64,000 nt of DNA from the NCBI GenBank assembly GCA_012103475.1, contig WLWS01000001.1, positions 705,881 through 769,880 of the forward strand. The letters run 5' to 3'. Origin of the DNA: Gammaproteobacteria bacterium (GTDB lineage Bacteria; Pseudomonadota; Gammaproteobacteria; Eutrophobiales; Eutrophobiaceae). Made by a program: the position numbers and the translations under genes. The notes under the pieces were generated by a model. The model was not told where the DNA came from, ran no database searches, and saw only the letters and a list, made by a program, of their open reading frames with translations. The first letter of the stretch is position 1, and each line of letters starts with the position of its first letter. Positions 26,857-37,636 of the stretch are shown piece after piece.

Positions 26857-27401
26857 TAATGTAAGTCCTCCGGGCGACTCAGCGCCGGCTGTAATTCTTC
26901 ATAAATAAAAATCGCACCCATACGTGCGTACTCTACCAACTCCATAAAAGAATGCTCTTCATCTTCCTGCTCGTCATCAGTGAGATCCAGACGGCACATC
27001 TGAGTAAAATCTTCTATGATTTCGTTACACTCTCCAGTTGTTCCATTTCGATTCTGCGCTTCGCTAAGCCCATAACCATTCAAAAAACCATGACACCAGT
27101 TAACCAGAGCCTCGACCCGCAAACCGATTGAGGCACCATCATCCGGCAACAAGAGCTGCAATCCAAACTCTTCGGCCTGCAACTGTTCGCTTGTCAGATT
27201 AATAAGCTGCAGAGCTTCTTCATAACAGAGCTGAATTAACTCTTCATCACTAGACTGTACATCCAGAAAATCTTTCCACAACTCCATATCAGCCTTGCCG
27301 CTTACGCACAACTGTCCACATATAAAGCCATGAAATTCAGCTGCATATGCCTCAGCTTCAGCTCGTACCAACAGGGTATCGATTGCATCATAATCACGCA
27401 T
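26856..27401 (-). CDS. ygfB: YgfB/UPF0149 family protein
   Basis: A 181-aa, very acidic, helical protein of the UPF0149 family, with the conserved AEAYAAEFHGFICGQLCV at the N-terminus and EALVNWCHGFLNGYGLS in the middle. In Pseudomonas, YgfB has been linked to regulation of ampDh3 and beta-lactam resistance; whether that applies here is unknown. It is the first gene of the ygfB-pepP-ubiH-ubiI operon, divergent from the zapA pair. Confidence 0.9.
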   Translation of the reverse strand: MRDYDAIDTLLVRAEAEAYAAEFHGFICGQLCVSGKADMELWKDFLDVQSSDEELIQLCYEEALQLINLTSEQLQAEEFGLQLLLPDDGASIGLRVEALVNWCHGFLNGYGLSEAQNRNGTTGECNEIIEDFTQMCRLDLTDDEQEDEEHSFMELVEYARMGAIFIYEELQPALSRPEDLH

Positions 27402-27500
27402 TTTCTTGTTTTTCTCCGTCTGCCAGCGATGTCATGAGAACGATTCTCCCGACTATCGAGGACAAAATCTGATTGTACCTGTAAATAACAATCTCAGCTG

Positions 27501-27529
27501 TTGACCGTGATGAATCACCGCTCTATATT
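27501..27529 (+). promoter_or_regulatory. Candidate sigma-70 promoter for the zapA operon
   Basis: TTGACC (27501-27506) and TATATT (27524-27529) are separated by exactly 17 bp, about 50 bp before the first gene. This is the best match to the sigma-70 consensus I noticed in the window. Confidence 0.6.
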
Positions 27530-27580
27530 GAGAGTTTATGATACTAATCAATACACAATGCTGACAAATAAATCGCTGCC

Positions 27581-27799
27581 ATGACTGACACTGAAAATAT
27601 GGATTTGAGCGCCCTGGAAGCACGGGTAGACGAGCTGATACGCACTGTCGATGAGTTAAAGTCGGAAAACTCCGCTTTACGTAATCAACAAGACAGCCTG
27701 GTTAACGAACGCGCTACCTTGATAGAGAAAACCGAACAGGCGAGAACCCGCATCGAATCGATGATCTCACGCCTACGGGCAATGGAAACACGCTCATGA
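27581..27799 (+). CDS. Short coiled-coil protein upstream of zapA (TIGR02449-like)
   Basis: A 72-aa protein that is almost entirely a heptad-type coiled coil (LEARVDELIRTVDELKSENS, LRNQQDSLVNERATLIEKTE). Proteins of this size and place, immediately before zapA, are known as the TIGR02449 family and look ZapB-like. A link to Z-ring assembly is reasonable but inferred. Its stop overlaps the zapA start (ATGA at 27796). Confidence 0.85.
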   Translation: MTDTENMDLSALEARVDELIRTVDELKSENSALRNQQDSLVNERATLIEKTEQARTRIESMISRLRAMETRS

Positions 27800-28122
27800 G
27801 CGAGGAAGATAAACCGGTCACCATTAATATACTGGAGAAGGAATACCTTATTTCCTGCAGTGAGGAGGAACGTGAGCAATTACACACTGCCGTCACCTAC
27901 CTCAATACCAAGATGCTGGACATGAAAAACAGTGGCAGAGTCATTGGCAGCGAAAGAATAGCGGTAATGACGGCTTTGAACCTTGCCCATGAGTTACTTG
28001 CTTACAAACAGCAAAATGACGACTATACTTCAAATGTAGATACCGCTATTCAGCGACTGAGAAACAAGATAGATGAGGCCATCACCAAGGGCCGGCAAAT
28101 GGAAATGCAGACAGACTTTTAG
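27796..28122 (+). CDS. zapA: Cell division protein ZapA
   Basis: Cytoplasmic FtsZ-binding protein that bundles protofilaments at the Z ring. The 108-aa product has the N-terminal ZapA head (VTINILEKEYLISCSEEERE), the AVTYLNTKML helix, GSERIAVMTALNLAHELL, and the C-terminal coiled coil. The 4-bp overlap with the upstream coiled-coil gene suggests coordinated translation. 6S RNA follows, the standard gammaproteobacterial order. Confidence 0.93.
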   Translation: MSEEDKPVTINILEKEYLISCSEEEREQLHTAVTYLNTKMLDMKNSGRVIGSERIAVMTALNLAHELLAYKQQNDDYTSNVDTAIQRLRNKIDEAITKGRQMEMQTDF

Positions 28123-28149
28123 ACTCTGTTAAAACGCTTTTTCGATTTG

Positions 28150-28340
28150 GGTATCTTCTGCGGTGTTCGTGATTTGACTGGTGTTACTTGAGCCGATACT
28201 ACATGAACCAGGGAACTAACCGCGATGTTGTTGTGCATACCCCCGCTAAGGTGGGCAGCCTGATATATCGCTCGCTGTTCCCACTTGATCCTACGGTTCA
28301 AGTTAGATTGTCAATTGAACGGCATTGCGGTTGATACCCA
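28150..28340 (+). ncRNA. ssrS: 6S RNA
   Basis: The 267-bp gap after zapA contains the hallmark 6S segments: a 5' central-bubble sequence ACTTGAGCCGATACT (about 28206-28220), a loop region with CCCCCGCTAAGGTGGGC, and a 3' segment with ACTTGATCC...GGTTCAAG that parallels the E. coli CTTGAACC...GGTTCAAG. Order and length of these blocks and the position directly after zapA all fit. 6S RNA mimics an open promoter and binds the sigma-70 RNA polymerase. The ends are approximate; the closing stem is imperfect by eye. No ygfA-type gene follows. Confidence 0.82.
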
Positions 28341-28389
28341 TCCTTATTTTTCAAGCCGCTCTTTCTAGAATAAATTTCCATTTATAAGT

Positions 28390-29922
28390 CTAGTTTTTTG
28401 CGGAAAGGTACATCTGGTAAGCTCTATTATCGCTTTCTTCTGAATAAACCATGTTTAGCTTTGTCAGAAAGAGCTTAAATTCCTCACGTTCACTTTCAGG
28501 CACCTGTACACCCAATAGAACTCTGCCGTAAGCAGCTCCATGATTACGATAGTGAAAAAGGCTGATGTTCCAGCGGTCGCTCATTGTGGTAAGAAAGTAA
28601 AGCAAGGCACCCGCCCGCTCTGGAAACTCAAAACGATAGAGCAATTCATCGGCAACGTTCTCAGCTATACCACCAACCATGTGTCGTATGTGCATTTTCG
28701 CAACTTCATCATCACTCATATCCAGTACCGCATAATTTTTTTCGGCCAGACTCTGCAACAGATCCTGTTTTTCCTGCATGCCATGACGCAGACGAATTCC
28801 GACAAACACATGTGCCTTTGAACTATCGGCGTAGCGATAATTAAATTCGGTGATAGGACGCGGCCCCAAATCGTGGCAGAGTTTCCGAAAAGTGCCGGGG
28901 TGCTCCGGCACCGTAATGCATAGCAGGGCCTCACGATGTTCACCCAGAGCTGAAAGCTCGGCAATGTGTCGCAGGCGATCGAAGTTGACATTTGCGCCAC
29001 TGAAAACGGCAACCAGCTCACAATCACGAATCTTTTCTCTGGCCACATACTGTTTCAACCCGGCAAGCGCCAGTGCGCCAGCTGGTTCCGGTATGGCCCG
29101 GGTATCTTCGAAAATATCTTTCACTGCAGCGCATATCTCATCAACACTGACCAGTAAAACGTCATCAATCAGATCGCGACATATGCGATAATTTTCTTCT
29201 CCAATCTGCTTAACCGCTGCGCCATCGGCAAATATTCCAATGTGCTCCAGTTCAATCCTCTCTCCTGCCCCCATGGCGGCATGGAGGCAGGCAGCCTCAT
29301 CAGGTTCAACAGCGATAATTTTAATATCCGGTTTTATTCTTTTGATGTGCAGAGCCATACCGGATATCAGGCCCCCTCCGCCAACCGGAACAAAAACAAG
29401 ATCCGGCCCCTGATGCTGCTCAAGTAGTTCAACAGCCACCGTTGCCTGTCCGGATATAATCAGCGGGTGGTCATAAGGCGGGACATAAACTTTCTTTTCC
29501 TGTTCAGCAAGTTCCAGTGCATGTTCTTTTGCATCGTCATAATTGTTTCCATGCAAGATGACTCTGGCATTTAAACGCCTGACTGAACTGACTTTTATTT
29601 CCGGCGTGGTCTTGGGCATGACTATGGTCGCTGCGATCCCCAGTTTCTGCGCAGCCAGTGCAACCCCCTGAGCATGGTTACCGGCGGAAGCCGCAATTAC
29701 GCCTGAACTGCCTTGCTCCTGAGAGAGCGAGGCCATCATGTTATAGGCTCCGCGAATCTTATAAGAAAAAACCGCCTGCCTGTCTTCACGCTTCAGCCAA
29801 ATCCGGTTTTGCAGCTGCTCTGATAGTTGCGGGGCAAAATCGAGCTCCGTCCTGCGCGCGACTTCATAGACTCGTTCAGAAGCTTCGTCAATTAAGGGTT
29901 TGTATTCATCAAACATAGGCAT
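28390..29922 (-). CDS. ilvA: Threonine dehydratase, biosynthetic
   Basis: PLP enzyme that deaminates threonine to 2-oxobutanoate, the first step to isoleucine. The catalytic domain has the PLP lysine in FSYKIRGAYNMMASL, AASAGNHAQGVALAAQKLG, and the phosphate-binding VPVGGGGLISGMAL. Two C-terminal ACT-like regulatory domains follow (LLCITVPEHPGTFRKLCHDL, and the part with ENVADELLYRFEFPERAGAL), so feedback inhibition by isoleucine is expected. A TTG start at 29940 is possible, but ATG at 29922 or 29916 is more likely. It converges on the 6S RNA and is divergent from rpiA. Confidence 0.95.
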   Translation of the reverse strand: MPMFDEYKPLIDEASERVYEVARRTELDFAPQLSEQLQNRIWLKREDRQAVFSYKIRGAYNMMASLSQEQGSSGVIAASAGNHAQGVALAAQKLGIAATIVMPKTTPEIKVSSVRRLNARVILHGNNYDDAKEHALELAEQEKKVYVPPYDHPLIISGQATVAVELLEQHQGPDLVFVPVGGGGLISGMALHIKRIKPDIKIIAVEPDEAACLHAAMGAGERIELEHIGIFADGAAVKQIGEENYRICRDLIDDVLLVSVDEICAAVKDIFEDTRAIPEPAGALALAGLKQYVAREKIRDCELVAVFSGANVNFDRLRHIAELSALGEHREALLCITVPEHPGTFRKLCHDLGPRPITEFNYRYADSSKAHVFVGIRLRHGMQEKQDLLQSLAEKNYAVLDMSDDEVAKMHIRHMVGGIAENVADELLYRFEFPERAGALLYFLTTMSDRWNISLFHYRNHGAAYGRVLLGVQVPESEREEFKLFLTKLNMVYSEESDNRAYQMYLSAKN

Positions 29923-29978
29923 AAGATAACATTTACTCAATCTCGTCAGTAATTTTTAAAGATCAAGGCTCACAGAAA

Positions 29979-30635
29979 ATGAACCAGGACGAATTAAAAA
30001 AACAGGCCGCCGAAGCCGCCATTAAGTTTGTTGAAGACGACATGATTGTCGGTGTTGGTACCGGCAGCACGGTTAACTTTTTTATTGACGCGCTGGCGAG
30101 CATTAAACACAGAATCGATGGCGCCGTTGCCAGCTCAATTGCAACAGAAGAGCGACTGAAATCTCATCATATTCCAATACTCCAACTCAACAGTGCGGGT
30201 GAACTTGCCCTGTATGTAGACGGCGCTGATGAGGCCACTGCAAATTTACACCTGATAAAAGGCGGGGGCGGTGCCTTAACTAGGGAGAAAATCGTTGCTG
30301 CTGCAAGTAAAACTTTCGTCTGTGTGATTGATGAGAGCAAACAGGTAGGAATGCTCGGGAAATTTCCCTTACCCGTTGAGGTTATACCGATGGCACAAAG
30401 TTACGTGGCTCGGGAACTGGTTAAACTGGGTGGACAGCCAGTGTTAAGAGAGGGCTTTGTTACTGATAATCATAATATTATTCTGGATGTACACAACCTG
30501 AACATCCATAAACCAGCAGAGATGGAGCAAAGCATTAACAACATTGTCGGGGTCGTCACCAATGGTCTGTTTGCGCATCGTGGGGCAGATATTCTCCTGG
30601 TTGCCGGGCAGAAAGGCGTAAGTGAGCATTCCTGA
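29979..30635 (+). CDS. rpiA: Ribose-5-phosphate isomerase A
   Basis: Interconverts ribulose-5-phosphate and ribose-5-phosphate in the pentose phosphate pathway and so feeds PRPP synthase. The 218-aa product has [36 protein letters not shown] with the catalytic Asp and Glu, and a conserved Lys in [14 protein letters not shown]. ilvA and rpiA are also divergent neighbours in E. coli and many other gammaproteobacteria. Confidence 0.96.
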   Translation: MNQDELKKQAAEAAIKFVEDDMIVGVGTGSTVNFFIDALASIKHRIDGAVASSIATEERLKSHHIPILQLNSAGELALYVDGADEATANLHLIKGGGGALTREKIVAAASKTFVCVIDESKQVGMLGKFPLPVEVIPMAQSYVARELVKLGGQPVLREGFVTDNHNIILDVHNLNIHKPAEMEQSINNIVGVVTNGLFAHRGADILLVAGQKGVSEHS

Positions 30636-30781
30636 GCCTGATAGCGCTAATAATTTATTGCATAATTTATAGAATTATCATAAGGTTATCCCGATTAATT
30701 TTTCCAGAAAATGAATTCCGTAAAAAGCTTGTCGGTCTTTGAGCACATCGGAACAAAAAATTAGACCAATGGGGCTACATT

Positions 30782-30934
30782 ATGATTTTTTATATTGTTT
30801 ATTCTCTCGCTATTGTTGTGCTGATTCTGCATTTTACCGGTTGGCTGGCGAGGAGAAATATGGAATGGGCTGTTATGGCGGCCGCTGTTGCCTTATTCGC
30901 CGTTAATATTCTCGATTACCTCAAAATTATCTAG
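30782..30934 (+). CDS. Tiny two-helix membrane protein
   Basis: A 50-codon frame beginning ATG ATT TTT TAT and ending TAG at 30932-30934. It encodes MIFYIVYSLAIVVLILHFTG, a short basic loop (WLARRN), and a second hydrophobic helix ending in NILDYLKII. Two short membrane segments with a positively charged loop look like a real small membrane protein. A weak GGGG stretch lies about 10 nt upstream. I do not recognise a family. It precedes dtd by 17 bp, so cotranscription is likely. Confidence 0.55.
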   Translation: MIFYIVYSLAIVVLILHFTGWLARRNMEWAVMAAAVALFAVNILDYLKII

Positions 30935-30951
30935 TTTCCTCTCAGCAAGAA

Positions 30952-31389
30952 ATGATTGGCCTGTTACAGCGGGTCCGTCACGCCCAGGTAAGTATTCATG
31001 ACAGGACTGTTGCCGAAATAGGTACGGGTCTGCTCGTTCTTGTTGGTATTGAAAAAGACGATGACACAGCCAAAGCTGATCGCCTCCTGCGGCGTCTGCT
31101 TGGTTACCGTGTGTTTGGCGATGACTCAGGCAAGATGAATCTGAGCCTTGGCGATATTCAGGGCGGTCTTCTGCTTGTACCTCAGTTCACATTGGCGGCA
31201 GATACACGTAAAGGTATGCGCCCCGGCTTCAGTGGCGCTGCCACTCCAGAGCAAGCCGAGCAATTATTCGAATATATTTGCCGACAGGCAGTGTCCGCTT
31301 ATGAGAGAGTTGCATACGGACAATTCGGTGCCGATATGCAAGTCAGCCTGACCAACGATGGCCCTGTCACTTTTTCTCTCAAGGTCTGA
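30952..31389 (+). CDS. dtd: D-aminoacyl-tRNA deacylase
   Basis: Hydrolyses D-aminoacyl-tRNAs and glycyl-tRNA(Ala) to keep D-residues out of proteins. The 145-aa product starts MIGLLQRVRHAQVSI and ends with NDGPVTFSLKV, which holds the GPVT (Gly-cisPro) motif. The other active-site motif, usually SQFTL, is PQFTL here, a substitution of the first residue. Length and the rest of the fold are standard. Confidence 0.95.
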   Translation: MIGLLQRVRHAQVSIHDRTVAEIGTGLLVLVGIEKDDDTAKADRLLRRLLGYRVFGDDSGKMNLSLGDIQGGLLLVPQFTLAADTRKGMRPGFSGAATPEQAEQLFEYICRQAVSAYERVAYGQFGADMQVSLTNDGPVTFSLKV

Positions 31390-31432
31390 GCACCTGGCAT
31401 AACAAAGCAAATCTTTGCTCAAATCCAAGAAT

Positions 31433-33634
31433 CTATATTTCGCCGCTTGCTCCGCGATTATTGGACACGGTATTGCCAGATCGGGTTAAGCGAACATAAT
31501 TGCTGTAAAGGGTGCGTATGTCGCGACCATAAACGACTGTTTGCCCGCAACGACAATGACGCTCTACTTCACCATTTTTCCATACTGGTCTTGCCATTGC
31601 CAACATAGCCAGCTCGACATTATCAAACCACTTGTTTCCATTCAGGTTCATCTTTTCCGCCAGTTTTCGGGCTCTCTTTACGCGATTGTAACCGGCGTTA
31701 TAGGCAGCCAGAGAAAACCAGATCCGATCTTCCTGTAGCTCTTCTTCTTCAAACTTATCACGCAAATAATCCATGTAACGAATTCCTGCCTGAATACTTG
31801 CAGCAGGATCATAGGAGTCGTCCAAACCGAGTAAATCAGCAGTTTCAGGTATTATCTGCATCAGCCCCTCGGCACCGGCGTAGGAAATTGCGTTCGGATC
31901 AAACTGACTTTCCTGATACATCTGCGCGACAATTAGACGCCAGTCGAAGTCATAATCCTGGGCGTACTTGTGAACGATGTCATCGTAGGGGGAAAGTTTC
32001 TCAACACCCGCCAATAACTGAGTGTCGCCAACCAGAGCTCTCGGTTTATCTATGTATTTCGTATAAAGCAGGTTATAAAAACCTTTTCGATATTCTTTCT
32101 TCAGAAAATCGTTTATCGAACTTAGTAGCAGCGTCTCGGTTGACCTCACCGCCCAGGCATGCGGTAAAGGTTCACTCAGCGAGAAGTGCGCTCGCAGGTT
32201 TATTTGCCTGGAAAAGTGCGCGTTAATCTCATGCGCACCGATAACTGTCAGATCAAACATTCCCATAGCAACGCGATAAAGAATTGTTTCTGCATTCAAA
32301 CTGGCATCTGCGACAATGAGCTCAAAACCAAGACCTTTTTGCTGAAGGTTCTGCAGGATCTGTTTGTAAGGACTCGATGCCGGTAACACAATTCTGCGAC
32401 CATCCAGCGATTTCGCGTCAAGCAGAGGGCTATCCTGGCTACGACCAACGACCACTGGTGCCGCATGGCTATAAGATCGGCTGAACTGCAGCTCGATGTT
32501 TTCGCCAACGCTGCCTCGAGGCAATGAAGCGGCTATCAGATCGCCCTTGCCCTGTAAAAGCAACTCTTGCATATGTGCATGTGAATCTGCCACAACCACA
32601 TCAAGTCTCAATTTATGAGACTCTGCAAAACGTTTTGCCAGATCATGCTCAAAGCCTTTCAGTTTGCCAGCGTGCAGATAATAATTGCTGGGGCTCTGGT
32701 ATGTGATCAATCGTAATAGTTTACGCGACTGCAATCCGGGCAGGTCTTCTTTGTAGCTTTGCGCAATTTGAGACTGCAAATACTGTCTGCTGATAAAACC
32801 ATTCAGTGACGCAATCAGATTTACATCACTTGCTCGAACGGCCCACGACATCATATCGGCTTCGCTGGCGTTAAAGGCTACTTCCAGGTTCAGATAATCG
32901 TCCAGCGCACTTTCGACAAGAAGATTATCTATAATCGTTACGTCGTACTGCGCATTGGCGACTTTCTGCAGCACCTCTTGCAGAGATTCCGACTCAGGAA
33001 TCACGACCAGACTCATTGCTGTATTTGATTCTGTCTGCTTACGCAGGTAAGACCACAGGGGCGAAGATTTCCTCAGAGCGATCTGCCGGGTGCCGAGATC
33101 TTGCAGATGGTTAATACGGCCGGTATCGCTTCTGCTGATTACCTGCTGCTGAGATACTCCCCATGGTAAAGTAAACTCAAGATCATGTTTCTCTATTTTG
33201 CTCTCTGAACTAATACTTCGCCCCAGAGCAATATCGCCTTTTCCCTTACGAAGATGCTCAATGACTTGTGACTCATCACCCGGTCTCAGCCAGACCAGTT
33301 CTGTTCCCTGTTCAGCCGCATACTGACGTAAGAGTTCGGCTTCTTTACTACTGAAAGCCTCTTGTGCATGCGGGAGTAAAACACGCAGACCGGTTTTATT
33401 GAGTGTCGATTTAACCTGGCTGGAGGTCTGCTGAATGTTGTCCTGAGCTGATCCTGAGTCCTGCCTGAACGCCAGTGCACTGTCATGCACTTCTAATTCA
33501 GGCTGAGTGTTAAGCCAGACAAAACAAACAAGTAGCGAGAATATTGCAAAAACTCCGAGAACGGGCTGAGATCGTATATGACAGGATTGCTGTAGCGCGC
33601 GAGTAAAGCGTAGTAGGTAGTTCCCTAAAATCAT
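31433..33634 (-). CDS. Lytic transglycosylase with two solute-binding domains (MltF-like, extended)
   Basis: A 733-aa protein. Residues 25-41 form a membrane anchor or signal. Residues about 81-290 and 305-520 each look like a family 3 periplasmic solute-binding domain (LRVLLPHAQEAF... and LRLITYQSPSNYYLHAGKLK). Residues about 550-700 are a lysozyme-like SLT domain with the catalytic Glu575 in MYQESQFDP, AGAEGLMQIIPETADLLG, and LAAYNAGYNRVKRA. MltF has one solute-binding domain and is around 500 aa, so the duplication is unusual. It should cleave peptidoglycan, with ligand sensing as a possible control. It is on the same strand as murU-amgK. Confidence 0.87.
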   Translation of the reverse strand: MILGNYLLRFTRALQQSCHIRSQPVLGVFAIFSLLVCFVWLNTQPELEVHDSALAFRQDSGSAQDNIQQTSSQVKSTLNKTGLRVLLPHAQEAFSSKEAELLRQYAAEQGTELVWLRPGDESQVIEHLRKGKGDIALGRSISSESKIEKHDLEFTLPWGVSQQQVISRSDTGRINHLQDLGTRQIALRKSSPLWSYLRKQTESNTAMSLVVIPESESLQEVLQKVANAQYDVTIIDNLLVESALDDYLNLEVAFNASEADMMSWAVRASDVNLIASLNGFISRQYLQSQIAQSYKEDLPGLQSRKLLRLITYQSPSNYYLHAGKLKGFEHDLAKRFAESHKLRLDVVVADSHAHMQELLLQGKGDLIAASLPRGSVGENIELQFSRSYSHAAPVVVGRSQDSPLLDAKSLDGRRIVLPASSPYKQILQNLQQKGLGFELIVADASLNAETILYRVAMGMFDLTVIGAHEINAHFSRQINLRAHFSLSEPLPHAWAVRSTETLLLSSINDFLKKEYRKGFYNLLYTKYIDKPRALVGDTQLLAGVEKLSPYDDIVHKYAQDYDFDWRLIVAQMYQESQFDPNAISYAGAEGLMQIIPETADLLGLDDSYDPAASIQAGIRYMDYLRDKFEEEELQEDRIWFSLAAYNAGYNRVKRARKLAEKMNLNGNKWFDNVELAMLAMARPVWKNGEVERHCRCGQTVVYGRDIRTLYSNYVRLTRSGNTVSNNRGASGEI

Positions 33635-33849
33635 TGTCGAAGGATTTCCACGGCCTGATTTCGGGCGAACTATACATGCTTTTCTGAGTACTATCTACAT
33701 CTTGTGCCTGAATCTTAATAGACTACTATATATAGATGCTCTGCTCATTCGTTCCACAGTGGACAGAACCGGCTGAAGTACAGACTGACTTATGAAATAG
33801 GGAATGGACTCGTTCTTTGTATTTAAAGCCTATAAGCGATAGTTGGCAC

Positions 33850-35492
<1,643 letters not shown>

Positions 35493-35640
35493 TCCTCAAA
35501 TTATCCGAACTATTGCGAAAAATATTGTTTTGTAATTAAATTGCCAGCCATTTTGAACGGCGTCAGGCAAAGCGTTTCATGACAACGAATTACATGTAGG
35601 TCATTAATCTGGCATTATCGGTAAAAAATGTAAACCGACC

Positions 35641-36612
35641 ATGTTGATAAACTCATTTTTAGTTATTGCCGGACTTTCACTGCTGATCTTTGGAGCTGAT
35701 CGATTTGTCGTTGGCGCCGCAAGTATTGCACGCTCGATGGGCATATCCCCTTTGATCATCGGCTTAACGGTGGTCGGCATTGCCACCTCCGCCCCGGAAG
35801 TGTTGGTCGGGGCAGTCGCCGCTTTTGATGGTAAAACCGGTCTTGCTATCGGTAACGCTGTCGGCTCGAATATTGCCAACGTCGGTCTGGTAATTGGCGC
35901 AACCGCTCTGGTGCAACCATTAGTAGCCAAGTCGCCAACCTTGCGGAGAGAGTATCTTTCTATGTGTGTGGCCACTGCAATAGGCTTTATTGTATTGATG
36001 GACGGCGAGCTCAGCCGCATTGATGGATTCATACTTATCACAAGCCTGGTAGCAGCCTTAAGCTGGATAATTTACCTCGCCAGAACAGCCTCCAAAAACG
36101 ACCCCTTAACCAGCGAATTTGAGCATGAGCTTGAAGAGGCAAAATCAATATCAACGTTACACTCATGGTTACTTTTATTTATTGGATTACTTCTGTTGCT
36201 TGGGGGCGCTGAATTACTGGTCAGGGGCGCTGTAGCAATCGCTCAGGCATTCGGTGTTAGCGATCTCGTTATCGGTCTGACTATTATTGCTATAGGCACC
36301 TCACTACCCGAGTTGGCAGCGTCCATTATGAGCGTCCTCAAAAACGAAGCGGATATTGCCATCGGCAATGTGATCGGCTCCAATATGTTTAATATGCTTA
36401 TGGTGCTTGGCGTGCCTGCGATAATTCATCCGGCGGCAGTTAGCAGCGACGTCTTGAGTCGTGATTTTCCGATAATGATATTCCTGACACTGTTAATGGG
36501 AGCAATGGTTTTTCTGCACAGCCGTGGAAAATTTGACCGGCGCGAAGGAAGCATCTTGTTTATGTGCTTCATTGGCTATCAATACTGGCTATTTTCAACA
36601 ATCTCCGCTTGA
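35641..36612 (+). CDS. yrbG: Calcium/sodium antiporter (YrbG family)
   Basis: A 323-aa CaCA-family cation exchanger with about ten membrane helices. The two inverted alpha repeats are clear: GIATSAPEVLVGAVAAFDGK with GNAVGSNIANVGLVIG, and IIAIGTSLPELAASIMS with GNVIGSNMFNMLMVLG. It is the first gene of the yrbG-kdsD-kdsC-lptC-lptA-lptB-rpoN block, the same order as E. coli. The physiological ion is not proved for this branch. Confidence 0.92.
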   Translation: MLINSFLVIAGLSLLIFGADRFVVGAASIARSMGISPLIIGLTVVGIATSAPEVLVGAVAAFDGKTGLAIGNAVGSNIANVGLVIGATALVQPLVAKSPTLRREYLSMCVATAIGFIVLMDGELSRIDGFILITSLVAALSWIIYLARTASKNDPLTSEFEHELEEAKSISTLHSWLLLFIGLLLLLGGAELLVRGAVAIAQAFGVSDLVIGLTIIAIGTSLPELAASIMSVLKNEADIAIGNVIGSNMFNMLMVLGVPAIIHPAAVSSDVLSRDFPIMIFLTLLMGAMVFLHSRGKFDRREGSILFMCFIGYQYWLFSTISA

Positions 36613-36646
36613 ATGTCAGCCTGAAAAGAAAACCAGCCGCACTATT

Positions 36647-37636
36647 ATGAATAAAAACTCAAGCAAAGACGCAGAATTGCTGATAAGGCACGGTAAAGCT
36701 GTGATCGAAACGGAATTGCAGGCTGTCAGTGATCTTCTCGACAGGCTCGATGACTCCTTTGCCCGTGCCTGCAGTTACATTCTCGAATGTCAGGGCAAGA
36801 CCGTTGTCATCGGCATGGGTAAGTCTGGCCACATTAGCAATAAAATTGCGGCAACTCTGGCCAGTACCGGTACACCTGCGTTTTTCGTTCATCCGAGCGA
36901 AGCCAGCCACGGCGATCTTGGCATGATTACGGAAAATGACGTAGTAATTGCTATTTCCAATTCAGGCGAGACCGACGAGATAATCACATTGTTACCGATG
37001 ATGGAGCGTCTCAATGTTGCGCTGATCGCATTATGTGGAAACCCGGATTCAAGTCTGGCTAAAAGCGCTACGGTTAACATTAATGTTCATGTGTCTCAGG
37101 AGGCCTGTCCGCTTGATCTGGCGCCGACCGCCAGCACCACCGCTGTTTTGGTGATGGGTGATGCACTCGCTATAGCTTTGCTTGAAGCGCGCGGTTTCAG
37201 CACGGAAGATTTTGCCCTGTCACATCCGGGCGGCACGCTCGGTCGTCGGCTATTACTACGTGTGCAGGACATTATGCATTCCGGTGATGACATTCCCTGC
37301 GTGTATGAAGATACCCTGTTGGTGGATTCGCTTCTGGAGATGACAAAAAAGGGGCTGGGAGCAACGGCGATAATTGATGCTGACAACCGTGTGCTGGGTA
37401 TTTTTACTGATGGTGATTTGAGACGGGCTCTGGACAATGGCATCGATGTACATAAAACCGGAATAGCAGAAGTGATGACCAGCGCCAGTAAAACCATAAG
37501 GGCTGATGTTCTGGCGGTTGAAGCACTGAGCCTGATGGAGACACATAAAATCAATGCTCTGCTGGTGGTAGATTCAAACTATACATTAATAGGCGCACTT
37601 AACATGCATGACTTGCTGAGGGCCAGAGTAGTATGA
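36647..37636 (+). CDS. kdsD: Arabinose-5-phosphate isomerase
   Basis: Converts ribulose-5-phosphate to arabinose-5-phosphate, the first step to Kdo for lipopolysaccharide. The 329-aa product has an N-terminal SIS domain (VVIGMGKSGHISNKIAATLA, AISNSGETDEI) and two C-terminal CBS domains (DIMHSGDDIP... and VMTSASKTIRADV...). The ATG at 36647 gives the standard N-terminus; the frame is open earlier within yrbG. Its stop overlaps kdsC (ATGA). Confidence 0.96.
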   Translation: MNKNSSKDAELLIRHGKAVIETELQAVSDLLDRLDDSFARACSYILECQGKTVVIGMGKSGHISNKIAATLASTGTPAFFVHPSEASHGDLGMITENDVVIAISNSGETDEIITLLPMMERLNVALIALCGNPDSSLAKSATVNINVHVSQEACPLDLAPTASTTAVLVMGDALAIALLEARGFSTEDFALSHPGGTLGRRLLLRVQDIMHSGDDIPCVYEDTLLVDSLLEMTKKGLGATAIIDADNRVLGIFTDGDLRRALDNGIDVHKTGIAEVMTSASKTIRADVLAVEALSLMETHKINALLVVDSNYTLIGALNMHDLLRARVV

